Assembly: GCF_023074835.1 (NCBI RefSeq)
Contig: NZ_JALLGW010000002.1
Location: 124,001 to 188,000 of the forward strand
DNA length: 64,000 nt
Origin: Halomarina salina
GTDB taxonomy: Archaea > Halobacteriota > Halobacteria > Halobacteriales > Haloarculaceae
Direction of reading: 5' to 3'
Shown here: positions 17,356 to 25,762 of the stretch, piece by piece
Layout: every line of letters begins with the position of its first letter
Position numbering within the stretch: the stretch's first letter is position 1
Program-made: the position numbers and the translations under genes
The notes under the pieces: model-generated
Databases searched by the model: none
What the model saw: the letters and a program-made list of their open reading frames with translations, nothing else
Told to the model about the DNA's origin: nothing

Positions 17356-19290
17356 TCACCGGTAGCCCAGTCGCCGGAGTCGGGCCGCCGTCTCCTGAGA
17401 CGGCGTCGGGGAGGCACCTCGCTCTTCCTCCCAACGGTCCACGACGGGCGTCGAGCGGGCGAACTCGCGAGCGACGGCGAGCAGTTCGGCGCGGTACGCG
17501 TCCGACGGGCTCACTTGCTGGACCTCGTGAGGGTGCTGTCTGACCTCGGCGAGTCGGTAGTACTCCTCCGCGACGGGGCCGGCGTCGACCTGCTCGGCGG
17601 TCGGTCGCCTCGGGAAGTCGCCCTCGAAGGTGAAGATTGCCTTCAGCCTCTCGTCCTCGACGGCGACGTTGTAGCAGTCGGGGGAGATGCGCTCGGTGAC
17701 GCGCGGCCCGGAGGGCGGGTCGTCGTGCCACGCCCGCCCCTGGCACTGCGCTGGGGGGTCGACGCCGAGTTCGCGCGCCACAGTGGGGAGCACGTCGAGG
17801 TGGTCGACGGGGTCCTGCGGCGACAACGACGAGTCCGCGGGGGGCTTGACCGCGAGGAACGGTCGGACGTTCGCGTCGCCGAGACTCGTGTGGAGGTAGA
17901 ACCCTCGCTCGCCGAACTCCTCGCCGTGGTCGCCCGTGACGATGACGAGCGCGTCGTCGAACCGGTCGAGGCGCTTCAGTCCCTCGACGAGACGGGTCAC
18001 CTGCTCGGCAGTGTAGTCGACCGCCTGCGCGTAGTAGCCCTGGAGGATTTTGACCGTCTCCTGGCTGACCGGGAGGTCGGACCGTAGCTGTTCGAGGTAC
18101 CCCCGGTCGGGGTCGTCGGCCACCTCTGCGATGGTCCGGTGGTACGCCTCGATGGCCCCGAACTCCACGTCGCCGACGTCGTAGCGGTCCAGCGGCGGCA
18201 GGTACGGGAAGTGCGGGTCGAACAGGTGGACGAAGTAGAACGCGCGGTCCTGTCCCGCCCGTCGGTCCGTCGCCATCCAGTCGAGCACCCGGTCGACGGT
18301 GGTCGCGGCGTCGACGGGACGCCCCACCCAGTCGGACATGTCGTCGAACCGGAAGCGGTGGAACCCCCGGCCGAACCCGGACTCGGGGAGCACGCGCGTG
18401 TGACTAACGGCCGCCGAGCAGCGGTAGTGGTGGTCCGCGAGGAACTCCGGGAGGGTGACGAGGTCCGGGTGTATCTGCGAGTCGCGGTTCTCGTCCAGCC
18501 AGCCGACGTAGCCGTGGTCGCCCGGATGGACGCCGGTGAACAGCGAACCGTGAGCGGGCGCGGTCCAGAACCCCTGCGTCCGCGGTTCGTCCGGAACGAA
18601 CGCGTCGTCGCCCAGTGCGTCGAGGAGCGCCCCGCACTGCTCGCGCGCGTCGAACCGGAGCGTGTCCACCGACACGAGGAGGACGAGCGGGCCGTCCGCG
18701 TCGGTACCGAGCGAGGGGTGGGTCAGGGAGACCGACCGACGCGGTTCGAAGTCGCGCTCCGAGAGGCGGTCGTACGCGCGGGTGGCGACCGTCGCGAATC
18801 GGTTCCGTCGGGTCGTCGACTCGACGGTCAGCAGGCCAGCCGTCGCGGGTGAGTCCAGCCGGAACGAGACCGGAATCTCCGCCTCGCCGTCGAACCGCTC
18901 CCGGTCGAGGTCGGCGAACCGCTGGACGTGGGTCTCGGTGCCGTCGCTCGTCTCGAACTGTCCGACGACCCGCACGTCGCGGGCGAGTTTCCCGTTCAGG
19001 AGCGAGCAGTCGACGCGCTCGAACGGCGTCCGCGACTCGACCCGCACGCGCGGCGGCCCGTCACGGTCGAGCACCGAGTAGTACCGCGAGTCGTCCCTGA
19101 CGTGCCGGACGATGGTCGCGGTGGCTGGCTCCGTCACCCACGTCGGCGTCTCCTGCTCGCCGACGACGAGCGTTCCGTCGACGGCGACCCGCCAGAGCGG
19201 TTCGACGACGGGGAGCGCACGCCCGAGGACTCGGCCCGCCCGACGTTCGACGCCGTCCACCACGTCGGCCCGCGAGGGGAGAGAGCGCAT
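17356..19290 (-). CDS. alkaline-phosphatase-superfamily enzyme (sulfatase-like)
   Basis: 644 residues from the ATG at 19290. About 180 N-terminal residues precede the catalytic domain. The metal-binding VSVDTLRFDA is followed by TQGFWTAPAHGSLFTGVHP; the catalytic residue is Thr rather than the Cys/Ser that is converted to formylglycine, so a phosphotransferase/phosphodiesterase (as in LtaS, EptA) is as likely as a sulfatase. Later motifs: FYFVHLFDPHFPY and IVTGDHGEEFGERG. No membrane segment or signal is evident. The tail ends LRRLGYR. It lies between neuC and a formyltransferase, convergent with neuC. Confidence 0.85.
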   Translation of the reverse strand: MRSLPSRADVVDGVERRAGRVLGRALPVVEPLWRVAVDGTLVVGEQETPTWVTEPATATIVRHVRDDSRYYSVLDRDGPPRVRVESRTPFERVDCSLLNGKLARDVRVVGQFETSDGTETHVQRFADLDRERFDGEAEIPVSFRLDSPATAGLLTVESTTRRNRFATVATRAYDRLSERDFEPRRSVSLTHPSLGTDADGPLVLLVSVDTLRFDAREQCGALLDALGDDAFVPDEPRTQGFWTAPAHGSLFTGVHPGDHGYVGWLDENRDSQIHPDLVTLPEFLADHHYRCSAAVSHTRVLPESGFGRGFHRFRFDDMSDWVGRPVDAATTVDRVLDWMATDRRAGQDRAFYFVHLFDPHFPYLPPLDRYDVGDVEFGAIEAYHRTIAEVADDPDRGYLEQLRSDLPVSQETVKILQGYYAQAVDYTAEQVTRLVEGLKRLDRFDDALVIVTGDHGEEFGERGFYLHTSLGDANVRPFLAVKPPADSSLSPQDPVDHLDVLPTVARELGVDPPAQCQGRAWHDDPPSGPRVTERISPDCYNVAVEDERLKAIFTFEGDFPRRPTAEQVDAGPVAEEYYRLAEVRQHPHEVQQVSPSDAYRAELLAVAREFARSTPVVDRWEEERGASPTPSQETAARLRRLGYR

Positions 19291-19316
19291 CGGTCGTCCG
19301 ACTCGCAAAACGTGTC

Positions 19317-19323
19317 AATAATA
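19317..19323 (-). promoter_or_regulatory. TATA box for the sulfatase-like gene
   Basis: On the minus strand TATTATT is centred 30 bases before the ATG at 19290, consistent with a near-leaderless transcript. The region (19291-19428) also has to contain the promoter of the divergent formyltransferase. Confidence 0.55.
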
Positions 19324-19428
19324 CTTGTCGAAGCGAACGTGAGCGTCACGAGTAGGTGCCCGTTTCGCCGGGTCGGTAGACCGTCGTCGGCAGCCATTTG
19401 CAATGTGCCTCGTCGTCCATCGTGAGGC

Positions 19429-20373
19429 ATGCGCGTCGTCTTCGTCACCCACAACGACCTCGGTCTGGCGTGTCTGGAGGAACTGGTCGCCCTCGGTGCG
19501 GACGTTCGCGGTATCTTCACACGCCCACAGCAGCCGAGAATCAGCGACCAGACCGACCTTTCGGCGTTCGCGACGGCCCACGACGTCCCGCTCCACGAGA
19601 CGGACGACGTGAACGCCGAGTCGGTCCGCGAGCGCATCGCGGGGTACGACCCGGACCTGCTGTTCGTCGTCGGGTGGTCGCGCCTCGTCGACCCGGCGGT
19701 GTTCGACCTGGCGACCGTGGCGGCGCTCGGCATGCACCCGGCACCGCTCCCGCGCGGTCGGGGACGCGCACCCATCGCCTGGAGCCTCGTCACGGGTCTC
19801 GACGAGACCGCCCTCTCCTGTTTCCACCTCGTCGCCGAAGCGGACGCGGGGGACCTCGTCGGACAGGTGCCCATCGACATCGCGGTCGAGGACGACGCCG
19901 CTTCGCTGTACGGGAAGGTCGTCGCGGCGGGCCGGGAACTGATTCGGGAGTACTACCCGCGCTTCGAGGCGGGCGAGGTGCCCCGCGACCCACAGGACGA
20001 CGACGCGGCCACCTGGTGGCCGAAGCGCGTTCCACGGCACGGCCTGGTCGACTGGACACGCCCACCGCGCGAGGTGTACGACTGGATTCGCGGGCAGACC
20101 CACCCGTACCCCGGCGCGTTCTCGTCGCTGAACGGTCACGAGGTGCGGTTCTGGGCCGCGAACCCGCCGAGCGGGGCGCGCGCGTTCTGCGAACCGGGCG
20201 AACTGCTGTCCGTCGAAGGCGACGCGCTCCGGGTCGGTACGTGGGAGGGGCGTCTCGACCTGACGCGCGTCGGCGTCGACGGTGAGGAGATACCTGCGAG
20301 TGCGCTCCTCGACTTCGAGTGGGCGTCGCTCGACGACCGGTTCGTGAACGCGCGTGACTACCTCGCGGAGTGA
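19429..20373 (+). CDS. formyltransferase, methionyl-tRNA/ArnA-like sugar N-formyltransferase (long form)
   Basis: 314 residues. The N-terminal Rossmann domain begins MRVVFVTHNDLGLACLEELV. The 10-formyl-tetrahydrofolate loop reads GMHPAPLPRGRGRAPIAW, where the usual Asn-x-His has become Gly-x-His while the His and RG are kept; the catalytic Asp is in EADAGDLVGQ. A C-terminal FMT-like domain is recognisable (VDWTRPPREVYDWIRGQTHP). Haloarchaea do not formylate initiator tRNA, so a sugar substrate is more likely. The genes flanking it belong to nonulosonic acid metabolism. It is convergent with the shorter formyltransferase at 20410. Confidence 0.88.
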   Translation: MRVVFVTHNDLGLACLEELVALGADVRGIFTRPQQPRISDQTDLSAFATAHDVPLHETDDVNAESVRERIAGYDPDLLFVVGWSRLVDPAVFDLATVAALGMHPAPLPRGRGRAPIAWSLVTGLDETALSCFHLVAEADAGDLVGQVPIDIAVEDDAASLYGKVVAAGRELIREYYPRFEAGEVPRDPQDDDAATWWPKRVPRHGLVDWTRPPREVYDWIRGQTHPYPGAFSSLNGHEVRFWAANPPSGARAFCEPGELLSVEGDALRVGTWEGRLDLTRVGVDGEEIPASALLDFEWASLDDRFVNARDYLAE

Positions 20374-20409
20374 GAAGCAGGGACGGAGATTGGAGACGAA
20401 CGCACCCGC

Positions 20410-21171
20410 TCAGTACGACGAGAGTCGCCCGAGGTCCTCCGAGTCAGCATCGTCCTCGTGGGTGAGCGAGACCTCGACGTAGTACGTCTCGCCGTCGACG
20501 TCGACGTGGGCGTTGTCGAACGGCGGGAAGGTCAGGGCGCGCAGGCGGTCGAGCAGGTCGCGGACCGGCAGTTCCTCGTCGGGGTCGAGTTCGCAGAGGT
20601 CGACGAACTCGCGTTTGACGTGCGTCGTCGCGAGCGCGTCGTCCTGCTCGCGGACCTCGACGGCCCCCTCCTCGACGCTCGGCCACGTCTCGACGAACAG
20701 GTCGTACGCGGCGCGTTCGAGGCGCTCGTAGAGGTCCTTTCCGGTGTCGTCGAACCGCGTCTCCACCTCGCGGGTGGCGACGATGGGGCCAGTGTCGACG
20801 CCGTCGTCCATGTAGTGCAGGGTCACCCCGGCTGGCAGGCCCTCGACGATGCTCCAGACGTTCGGGTTGTAGCCGCGCGCGTACGGGAGCAGTCCGGGGT
20901 GGAGGTTGAGACAGCCACGGTCGGGAACCGCCAGTACCTCCGGCGGGACGACGTGGGTGAACCCGCAGGCGACGACGAACTCCGGGTCGAGGCGCTCGAC
21001 GAGCGACAGCTGGTCGGCCTCGGTCAGCATCGCCAGCACGTCCACCGAGTCGCGGTCACAGAGCCAGTCGTACACCTCCAGCCCGACGTTGTTCGCGCCG
21101 AGGAAGACGACCGTCCGGCGGCCGGCCCGTTCGACCGACGTGGCGTCCGCGGTGAGGACGTCGTCGCTCAT
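20410..21171 (-). CDS. sugar N-formyltransferase, short WlaRD/FdtF-like form
   Basis: 253 residues. The catalytic triad is intact: N89, H91 (LNLHPGLLPYARGYNP) and D126 in MDDGVDTGPIV. The C-terminus has the short beta hairpin ending LRALTFPPFDNAHVDVDGE, like dTDP-amino-sugar N-formyltransferases, rather than the FMT C-domain. It probably transfers a formyl group from 10-formyl-tetrahydrofolate to an amino sugar or amino-nonulosonate. The ATG at 21171 overlaps the stop of the Gfo/Idh gene (ATGA), so it ends the neuA operon. Confidence 0.9.
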   Translation of the reverse strand: MSDDVLTADATSVERAGRRTVVFLGANNVGLEVYDWLCDRDSVDVLAMLTEADQLSLVERLDPEFVVACGFTHVVPPEVLAVPDRGCLNLHPGLLPYARGYNPNVWSIVEGLPAGVTLHYMDDGVDTGPIVATREVETRFDDTGKDLYERLERAAYDLFVETWPSVEEGAVEVREQDDALATTHVKREFVDLCELDPDEELPVRDLLDRLRALTFPPFDNAHVDVDGETYYVEVSLTHEDDADSEDLGRLSSY

Positions 21172-22145
21172 ATCCCGAGGTCCGCGAGGGCGACCGGTTC
21201 GCCCGTCTCGCGGGCGCGGCGGCCCGCTATCAGGGTGCGCATCACGTCGAGCGTGTCCTCGGGGTCGACCACCGGGTCGCCGGTGTGGACGGTGTGGAGG
21301 AACGCCCAGAGCGTCCGGCGGAACGCGGTGAAGTTGTCCCGGAGTTCGTGCGTCGAGTGACCGCCGTCGCCGTAGAACCCCACGTCGAAGACGAACGGGC
21401 CGTCGCCCAGCGCGTCCACCTCGACGAGCGTCCCGCCGTCGAGTTCGACCGCGAAGGCGTCGTGGGGCACGTCGAACGGCGAGACGCGAACCGGCCGCTG
21501 GTCGAGGACGCCGAAGACGGCGTCCAGCATGTGGACGCCGTAGTGCTCCCAGTCGTTGACGACCGTTCCGCGCGCGACGCGCACCTCGCCGCTCTCGGCT
21601 AGGGTGGCCCGCGGGTCGTCGAGTTCGCGCGCGAACCGCATCCCCGAACAGGAGACGAGCCGTCCCGATTCGAGGTGCGGGCGGAACCGGTCGAGTTCTC
21701 CGGCGTCGAGCGCGAGCGGCTTGTCCACGAAGACGGGCGTCCCGTCCTCCAGGAACGGCAGGGCCATCTCGGCGTGACGCTCGTAATCGTCGCGCAGGAG
21801 CAGGAGGGCGTCCACCTCGCCGTGGAGTTCCTCCAGCGAGTCGACGGGGGTCGGAACGCGCGCCGCGGCACAGAGGCGGTCGGTCTCGGCGCGGTCCTGG
21901 GTCCACGCGTGGGTGACGTGTACGCCCTCGAAGCCGAACTCTGCGGGCGACTTCTCGCGCAGGTAGTCGTGGATGCCGTCCCACTCCGACTCCGCGAACC
22001 CCGCGTCGGAGTAGCCGTTGACGATGGACGCGAACGAGTAGGGGTGGCCGTTGCCGGGCGTCGTGCCGACGACGCCGAGCGAGAGGTCGGCGGCACTCGA
22101 CTCCGCCTCGACCCGGATACCGTCGTCGCGGACGACGCTCACCAT
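21168..22145 (-). CDS. Gfo/Idh/MocA-family oxidoreductase of nonulosonic acid type
   Basis: 325 residues from the ATG at 22145 (a GTG at 22142 would give a GTGA overlap with the SDR stop). The nucleotide-binding segment is atypical, GVVGTTPGNGHPYSFASIVNGYSD, followed by VHVTHAWTQD; this variant is common in flagellin or nonulosonic acid clusters. The lysine region is FVDKPLALDAGELDRF. NAD(P)-dependent oxidation or reduction of a sugar or acid is expected. Part of a tight operon with neuA. Confidence 0.88.
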   Translation of the reverse strand: MVSVVRDDGIRVEAESSAADLSLGVVGTTPGNGHPYSFASIVNGYSDAGFAESEWDGIHDYLREKSPAEFGFEGVHVTHAWTQDRAETDRLCAAARVPTPVDSLEELHGEVDALLLLRDDYERHAEMALPFLEDGTPVFVDKPLALDAGELDRFRPHLESGRLVSCSGMRFARELDDPRATLAESGEVRVARGTVVNDWEHYGVHMLDAVFGVLDQRPVRVSPFDVPHDAFAVELDGGTLVEVDALGDGPFVFDVGFYGDGGHSTHELRDNFTAFRRTLWAFLHTVHTGDPVVDPEDTLDVMRTLIAGRRARETGEPVALADLGI

Positions 22146-22957
22146 ACCGTCCACCCGCCGTCGAGGACGACGTTCTGCCCGGTCATCCACTTGCTCGCGT
22201 CCGAGGCGAGGTAGACGATCAGGCCCTTCAGGTCGGTGTCGTCGCCCATCCGCCCGAGCATGGTTCGCTCCTCGTAGTTCGGGACGAACGTCTCGGTGTA
22301 CCCCTCGACGTCCTCCATCGCCTCGCTGTAGAACCCGCCGGGGCTGATGGCGTTCACCCGGATGCGCTCCTGGTGGAGGTACGACGCCAGCCAGCGCGTG
22401 AACTGGATGAGGCCCGCCTTCGCGGCCCCGTAGGTGGGCGGATTGTTGATGCCCGTGTCGCCGTAGACGCGCTGGTCCGGCGGGACGACGCCGTAGTGGC
22501 TCCCGACGTTGACGATGCTCGGCGCGTCGCTCTCCCGGATTTCCGGCAGCGCGGCCTGCGTCGTGACGAACGCCTGCGTGAGCGTGCCTTCGAGCGTCTC
22601 GGCCCACTCCTCCTTCGTCAACTCCTCGAACGACCGCCCGTAACCAGTCGCGTGGTACGCGTTGTTGACGAGGATGTCGATGCCACCGAAGACGTCCACG
22701 GTGGTCTCGACCAGTTCCTCGACGGAGTCCTCGTCGGTCACGTCGGCGGCCACGGGGAGCGCCTCGCCGTACTGCGAGGAGAGTTCGCGCGCCTTCGCCT
22801 CGCAGTCCTCGTACGTGCGCGAAGTGACGACGACGTTCGCGCCCGCCTCCGCCAGCGCGTCACAGAGCTGCGACCCGAGCTGTCCGGGACCGCCGGTGAC
22901 GACCGCCGTCCGACCCGTCAGGTCGAACAGGTCCCAGACGGTCGGCGGCTCACTCAT
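22139..22957 (-). CDS. SDR dehydrogenase, PtmA-like (nonulosonic acid modification)
   Basis: 272 residues. Cofactor loop TGGPGQLGS; catalytic Ser in VNVGSHYG and YxxxK in TYGAAKAG; ending MTGQNVVLDGGWTVW. The stretch VVPPDQRVYGDTGINNPPTY and the tail are characteristic of PtmA/FlmA-type flagellin-modification dehydrogenases that accompany CMP-nonulosonate synthetases in bacteria. It overlaps neuA by 8 bases, so the products are probably made together. The reaction is unknown; it may reduce or oxidise a nonulosonate carbon. Confidence 0.9.
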   Translation of the reverse strand: MSEPPTVWDLFDLTGRTAVVTGGPGQLGSQLCDALAEAGANVVVTSRTYEDCEAKARELSSQYGEALPVAADVTDEDSVEELVETTVDVFGGIDILVNNAYHATGYGRSFEELTKEEWAETLEGTLTQAFVTTQAALPEIRESDAPSIVNVGSHYGVVPPDQRVYGDTGINNPPTYGAAKAGLIQFTRWLASYLHQERIRVNAISPGGFYSEAMEDVEGYTETFVPNYEERTMLGRMGDDTDLKGLIVYLASDASKWMTGQNVVLDGGWTVW

Positions 22958-23657
22958 GGACGCCCTCCGCGAGCAGTGCCTCGGCGACGGCGAAGTCCAG
23001 TTCGGTGTCGAGGTCGACGCTCCGCTCCCGCGGCAGCAGGACCGCGCCGGGGCGCTCGAACAGCAGCGAACTGCCCGCCTTCGGCAGGGCGTCCCTCTCG
23101 AACGCGTACACCGCGCCGGTCAGTTCGTACGACTCTGGGAGCGACTGTCGGGGCTGCCACGGGTCCGCGCCGGTGAGGAACGGGGTGGGGTCGCCGTCGT
23201 CGTCGAACCGCCACGCCCGGTGGGGGTTGAGTCCCGCCTCGGTGAACGTCGCCACAGAGTCGCAGTCGCTACTGACGAGGCGGTCGAGACACTGCTGGAC
23301 GTCGCCCGGCGTGCGCAGCGGGCAGGTCGGTTCGAGCATCACGACGACGTCGGCCGTCTCGCCCTCGTCTCGCAACTCGCCGAGGACGTGCCTGAGCGCG
23401 TCGGCGACGAGCGCGTCGTCGGTCGCCAGGTCCGCGGGACGCTCGACGACCTCCGCGCCGTGGTCGCGGGCGACGGCCGCGATGCTCGGATCGTCGGTCG
23501 TGACGACCGTCCGGTCTATCTCGGGCGTCGCCTCGGCCGCGTCGATGGGCCACGCGACGAGCGGTCTGTCCCCCAGTCGTCGCAGGTTCTTGTTCGGGAC
23601 CGTCGTGCTCCCCCCGCGTGCCGGGACGACGGCGACGACCCGTCGGTTGTCAATCAT
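22950..23657 (-). CDS. neuA: CMP-nonulosonic acid (acylneuraminate) cytidylyltransferase
   Basis: 235 residues. NeuA-type: activates a nonulosonic acid with CTP. N-terminal pyrophosphorylase loop VVAVVPARGGSTTVPNKNLR, then LVAWPIDAAE, TTDDPSIAAVARDHG, VVMLEPTCPLRTPGDVQQCL and an acidic active-site region with DLDTELDFAVAE. Shorter than the bifunctional NeuA forms. ATG at 23657 follows a 131-base gap, so a promoter for neuA-SDR-Gfo/Idh-formyltransferase is likely there (the region includes AATAGCTGTAGCTC). Confidence 0.95.
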   Translation of the reverse strand: MIDNRRVVAVVPARGGSTTVPNKNLRRLGDRPLVAWPIDAAEATPEIDRTVVTTDDPSIAAVARDHGAEVVERPADLATDDALVADALRHVLGELRDEGETADVVVMLEPTCPLRTPGDVQQCLDRLVSSDCDSVATFTEAGLNPHRAWRFDDDGDPTPFLTGADPWQPRQSLPESYELTGAVYAFERDALPKAGSSLLFERPGAVLLPRERSVDLDTELDFAVAEALLAEGVHE

Positions 23658-23788
23658 CTGAATCGAGCGAGTGTTGCGACGCGGGGCGCATAAGTAGCAG
23701 TCGCGAAATAGCTGTAGCTCAGCCCTTACAGACCGTCTGACGGCGGTTTATCTCTCCGAAGGCGTGGCGAACTGGGTCGCCCCGTCCC

Positions 23789-24613
23789 TCAGCAGATGGT
23801 CCATCCGCCGTCGACCCGGAGGTCGTGGCCGGTGACGTACGCCGAGGCGTCCGACAGGAGGTAGACGACCGCTCCGACGAGGTCCTCGGGGCGGGCCATC
23901 CGACCGAGCGGGGTCCGGCGCTCGTACTCCTCGACGAACGTGGGGTGTTGTTCGTCGAAGACGCCGCCGGGGCTGACGGTGTTGACCCGGACGCCGTCCC
24001 GTCCGAGGTACGACGCCACGTACCGGGTGAGGTTGCGGACGCCGCCCTTGATGGCCGCGTACTCGACGGGACTCGTCATCTCGGTGCCCTCGTAGACGGA
24101 GAAGTCGGGAGCCTGCACGCCGTACGTCGAGCCGAAGTTGACGACGCTCCCGCCGCCCGCCTCGCGCATGACGAGCGACGCGCGGTGCGTGACGAGGAAG
24201 TAGCTGTTCAGGTGCAGGTCGACGTTCTCGCGCCAGTCGGCGTACGTCACGTCCTCGTAGCGCCGCCCGTAGTTCGCGTTGCGCGGGTACGAGCAGTTGA
24301 CCAGACCGTCGAGACCGCCGTGCTCCGCGACGACGGTCTCGAACAGCGACTCGACCGACGCCTCGTCGGTCACGTCCGTCTCGACGAACGCCCCGTCCAC
24401 GTCCTCGGCGACCGCCCGACCGCGTTCCGGGGCCGCGTCGGCGACGACGACGGTGGCACCCTGCTCGGCGATGCCCGCAGAGAGCGCCGTCCCGATGAGT
24501 CCCGCGCCGCCCGCGACGACCACGGTCCGACCGGTCAGGTCGAACAGGCCCCTCTCGTCGGCGTCCGAGTCGCGCGACTCGCGGGATTCGGAGCGCGACG
24601 GCATCTCAGTCAC
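23789..24613 (-). CDS. SDR dehydrogenase, second PtmA-like paralogue
   Basis: 274 residues. A Ser/Arg/Glu/Asp-rich N-terminal tail of about 20 residues precedes the Rossmann core AGGAGLIGTALSAGIAE. Catalytic Ser in VNFGSTYGV, YxxxK in EYAAIKGGV, and the PtmA-type ending VTGHDLRVDGGWTIC. It shares the APDFSVYEGTEMTSP segment with the SDR at 22139 in the same position. The start overlaps the upstream methyltransferase by 8 bases; an ATG 9 bases later is also possible. Confidence 0.9.
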   Translation of the reverse strand: MTEMPSRSESRESRDSDADERGLFDLTGRTVVVAGGAGLIGTALSAGIAEQGATVVVADAAPERGRAVAEDVDGAFVETDVTDEASVESLFETVVAEHGGLDGLVNCSYPRNANYGRRYEDVTYADWRENVDLHLNSYFLVTHRASLVMREAGGGSVVNFGSTYGVQAPDFSVYEGTEMTSPVEYAAIKGGVRNLTRYVASYLGRDGVRVNTVSPGGVFDEQHPTFVEEYERRTPLGRMARPEDLVGAVVYLLSDASAYVTGHDLRVDGGWTIC

Positions 24614-25610
24614 ACCGCGCCACGACGACCACGTAGTCGCTTCGCTCGTCCTCGTCGACGACTCCCTGGAACTCGTTCAGGTGGTCCATGAGGTAGTCGT
24701 ACAGGTCGGTGTCGCCGAACCCGTCGAGTTCGAGGCGGAGGTGGGTGAGGAACTCGTAGACGTCGAGGCCGAAGTGCCAGGTAGCGACGCCCTCGAACCC
24801 TGCGGCCTCGAACATGCGCTCGATGGACTCGCCGGTGAACTGGTGGAGACCGACGGGCGGGATGGAGTGTCGGAGCGCCCGGTCGGGGAACGCTCGATGC
24901 ACGAGCGACGAGACGGAGTCGTAGTGACCGTCGCCGACCGCGACGAACCCGTCGTCCCGCAGGAGGTGGCGGACGTGCCGCAGTTGGCTGACCGGGTCCG
25001 GCGTCAGCACGAGGATGCCGAACAGCGAGGCGACGTCGAACGAGCCCGCTGGCTGGTCGGCGGCGTAGGCGTCGAGCGACTGCTGGTGGAGGTCGATGCC
25101 GAGCGTCTCTCGGGCGGCGCGCACGCAGTCCTCACTCGGTTCCAGGCCCTCGGCGTCCCAGCCACGCTCTCGGAGGTAGTCGACTGACTCGCCCATCCCA
25201 CAGCCCACGTCGAGCCAGCGGCCGTCCGTGCGGTCGACGTGGTCGAGCACGAAGTCGAACTTCGGTTCGGTGATGTGCTCGCGCCGGTACGCTCGCTGGC
25301 GCTCGTCGGTGTAGAGGTCCGCGAGGTCCTCGTTCTCCTCGAAGTAGTCGAGGAGCGCCGCTTCGGTCGGTCGCTCCGTCAGGTAGACGTGCGTACAGTC
25401 GGCGCACTGCGCGTAGTCGTAGCCGAACATCGTCCGGACGACGGTGCGCTCGTCGGCGTCGCAGACCGGACACGCGTCGGCGGCGACGCTCTCCCGTTCG
25501 CGGAACGCCGCGGCGCGCTCGCGGTTGGCGTCCACGCCGCGCTCCAGGTCTGCGAGGTCCCGTTGCTTGAACTGTCTCGGGTCGACTGGTTTCCCGTGGC
25601 GTCTCTCCAT
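24606..25610 (-). CDS. SAM-dependent methyltransferase with N-terminal zinc finger
   Basis: 334 residues. Residues 47-72 carry C47, C50, C69 and C72, a zinc knuckle as found in C-methyltransferases of the sugar type. The class I Rossmann motif WLDVGCGMGESVDYLRERG is followed by GLEPSEDCVRAA. The C-terminal half has FGILVLTPDPVSQLRHVRHLL. The zinc-finger plus Rossmann form suggests methylation of a nucleotide-sugar or glycan intermediate. It opens the minus-strand run of 24606-23789, with the deacetylase gene separate (25763). Confidence 0.88.
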   Translation of the reverse strand: MERRHGKPVDPRQFKQRDLADLERGVDANRERAAAFRERESVAADACPVCDADERTVVRTMFGYDYAQCADCTHVYLTERPTEAALLDYFEENEDLADLYTDERQRAYRREHITEPKFDFVLDHVDRTDGRWLDVGCGMGESVDYLRERGWDAEGLEPSEDCVRAARETLGIDLHQQSLDAYAADQPAGSFDVASLFGILVLTPDPVSQLRHVRHLLRDDGFVAVGDGHYDSVSSLVHRAFPDRALRHSIPPVGLHQFTGESIERMFEAAGFEGVATWHFGLDVYEFLTHLRLELDGFGDTDLYDYLMDHLNEFQGVVDEDERSDYVVVVARCD

Positions 25611-25762
25611 CGCTCCTCACCACCAGCGCGCGACGTAAGGTTAGGAACTGCTACGACGAGAGCGGAGAGCGGTCGGGCGTCGAGAGCGTCACCGGGGGAT
25701 GGCGTACACCGGTCGGAAGTCCGAGGAAAGCGTCTGAGAGCCGGTTAGCGGCGGTGTAAGCG

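Noticed and set aside
19429-20373. Methionyl-tRNA formyltransferase function for the long formyltransferase
   Set aside because: Archaea initiate with unformylated methionine, and the gene sits in a sugar locus; the domain similarity is to the family, not the function.
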